Source: Alcaligenaceae bacterium
Lineage (GTDB): Bacteria > Pseudomonadota > Gammaproteobacteria > Burkholderiales > Burkholderiaceae_B
Direction: 5' to 3'
NCBI GenBank assembly: GCA_013416435.1
Contig: JACCEN010000003.1
Span: 62,001 to 126,000 of the forward strand
Length of the DNA stretch: 64,000 nucleotides
Part shown: positions 63,628 to 64,000 of the stretch, in pieces
Layout: every line of letters begins with the position of its first letter
Position numbering within the stretch: the stretch's first letter is position 1
Notes under the pieces: model-generated
What the model was told of the DNA's origin: nothing
Seen by the model: only the letters and a program-made list of their open reading frames with translations
Database searches by the model: none
Program-made: the position numbers and the translations under genes

Positions 63628-64000
63628 TCAGAAGCTCCCGAACATCGTTCCCAGCGCGATCACGACGACCAAGGCGAGCATGGGTGCGCCCATCGTCACG
63701 GCTGCGATATTCAAATAGGATTGGCGATGAGTCAGCTTGCAGATCGCCAGCAAGGTGATGATGGCCCCGCAGTGCGGCAGGGTGTCGAATCCACCTGCGG
63801 CCAGCACGGCCACGCGGTGCATCAGTTCCGGGCTGATGCCGGCCTCCTGCGCCATGCGCAGATAGTCGGCGCCCAGCGTCTGCAACGCAATGCTCAGGCC
63901 GCCAGAAGACGAGCCCGTGATGCCGGCCAGCACGTTCATGGCGATGGCCTCGGAAATCAAAGGATTGCCGGGCGTGACGTTCAGCACGGCGTCGCGGATG
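63628..64000 (-). CDS. GntP-family permease, C-terminal part (runs off the window)
   Basis: The last about 124 codons of a membrane permease; the frame continues open past base 64000. TPGNPLISEAIAMNVLAGITGSSSGGLSIALQTLG and AAGGFDTLPHCGAIITLLAICKLTHRQSY, with natural breaks, are typical of the GntP/DctM-like gluconate:H+ or organic-acid symporters' C-terminal half. The end is LGTMFGSF. The substrate cannot be judged from this part. Confidence 0.85.
   Translation of the reverse strand, partial: IRDAVLNVTPGNPLISEAIAMNVLAGITGSSSGGLSIALQTLGADYLRMAQEAGISPELMHRVAVLAAGGFDTLPHCGAIITLLAICKLTHRQSYLNIAAVTMGAPMLALVVVIALGTMFGSF

Overview
This is a GC-rich chromosomal stretch, almost fully packed with genes, whose content points to a betaproteobacterium of the order Burkholderiales, most likely the family Alcaligenaceae (Bordetella/Achromobacter/Pusillimonas-like). 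The main reason is three Bug-type (TctC) periplasmic binding proteins. Others are the trifunctional PutA, the two IlvD types and several amino-acid and organic-acid uptake operons. The genus is an inference. I see no rRNA, tRNA, prophage, insertion sequence or true CRISPR array.

Layout. 1-1758: end of an endonuclease/exonuclease/phosphatase-fold gene and a Bug protein. 1935-6935: acetate kinase, a divergent phosphoketolase-family enzyme and a beta-CASP metallo-hydrolase. 6980-15156: two SDRs, a DUF2238 membrane protein, a small lipoprotein, PEP carboxylase, IlvD of the long type and a Rieske protein. 15249-20264: a five-gene minus-strand operon (binding protein, permease, ATPase, four-helix membrane protein, TonB-dependent receptor) behind a Fur-box-like palindrome. 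20468-25103: a second IlvD of the short type, a TauE-like exporter, an MFS protein and NadE. 25232-26281: di-heme peroxidase with an FNR-like site. 26473-32010: XRE-cupin regulator and PncC, divergent from an operon of M20 deacylase, PLP dehydratase, OCD/CRYM-family reductase and Bug protein. 32095-33736: LysE/ArgP exporter-regulator pair. 33939-38044: a coiled-coil orphan, MFS, CaiB-type CoA transferase and pirin. 38359-49991: an eleven-gene operon for D-amino acids and their N-blocked or peptide forms (DauA-like dehydrogenase, RidA, MlrC peptidase, complete Dpp transporter, N-acyl-D-amino-acid deacylase, N-carbamoyl-D-amino-acid hydrolase, XRE-cupin regulator). 49969-56431: a 57-residue membrane protein, MFS, dodecin, parvulin, a MotA/MotB-like stator pair, Bcr/CflA MFS and a LysR regulator. 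56558-63581: Bug protein, N-formylglutamate amidohydrolase, PutA with its operators and a pyrroline-2-carboxylate-reductase-type enzyme. 63628-64000: end of a GntP-type permease.

The most striking element is a family of 32 near-perfect 27-31 bp palindromes at 14 places, nearly all at transcription-unit boundaries. Each 13-base arm is itself a palindrome, arms vary by paired (compensatory) changes, copies sit in arrays with 43-60 bp periods and partly conserved spacers, and in five genes the repeat encodes the protein C-terminus and stop codon.

The second notable pattern links two operons. The 27728 and 38359 operons are each associated with an XRE-cupin regulator of the same family, and each has an 18-bp inverted repeat of the same design (ATTyTC, six bases, GArAAT) 46-65 bp before its first gene. 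This suggests one regulatory logic for two amino-acid-derivative pathways.
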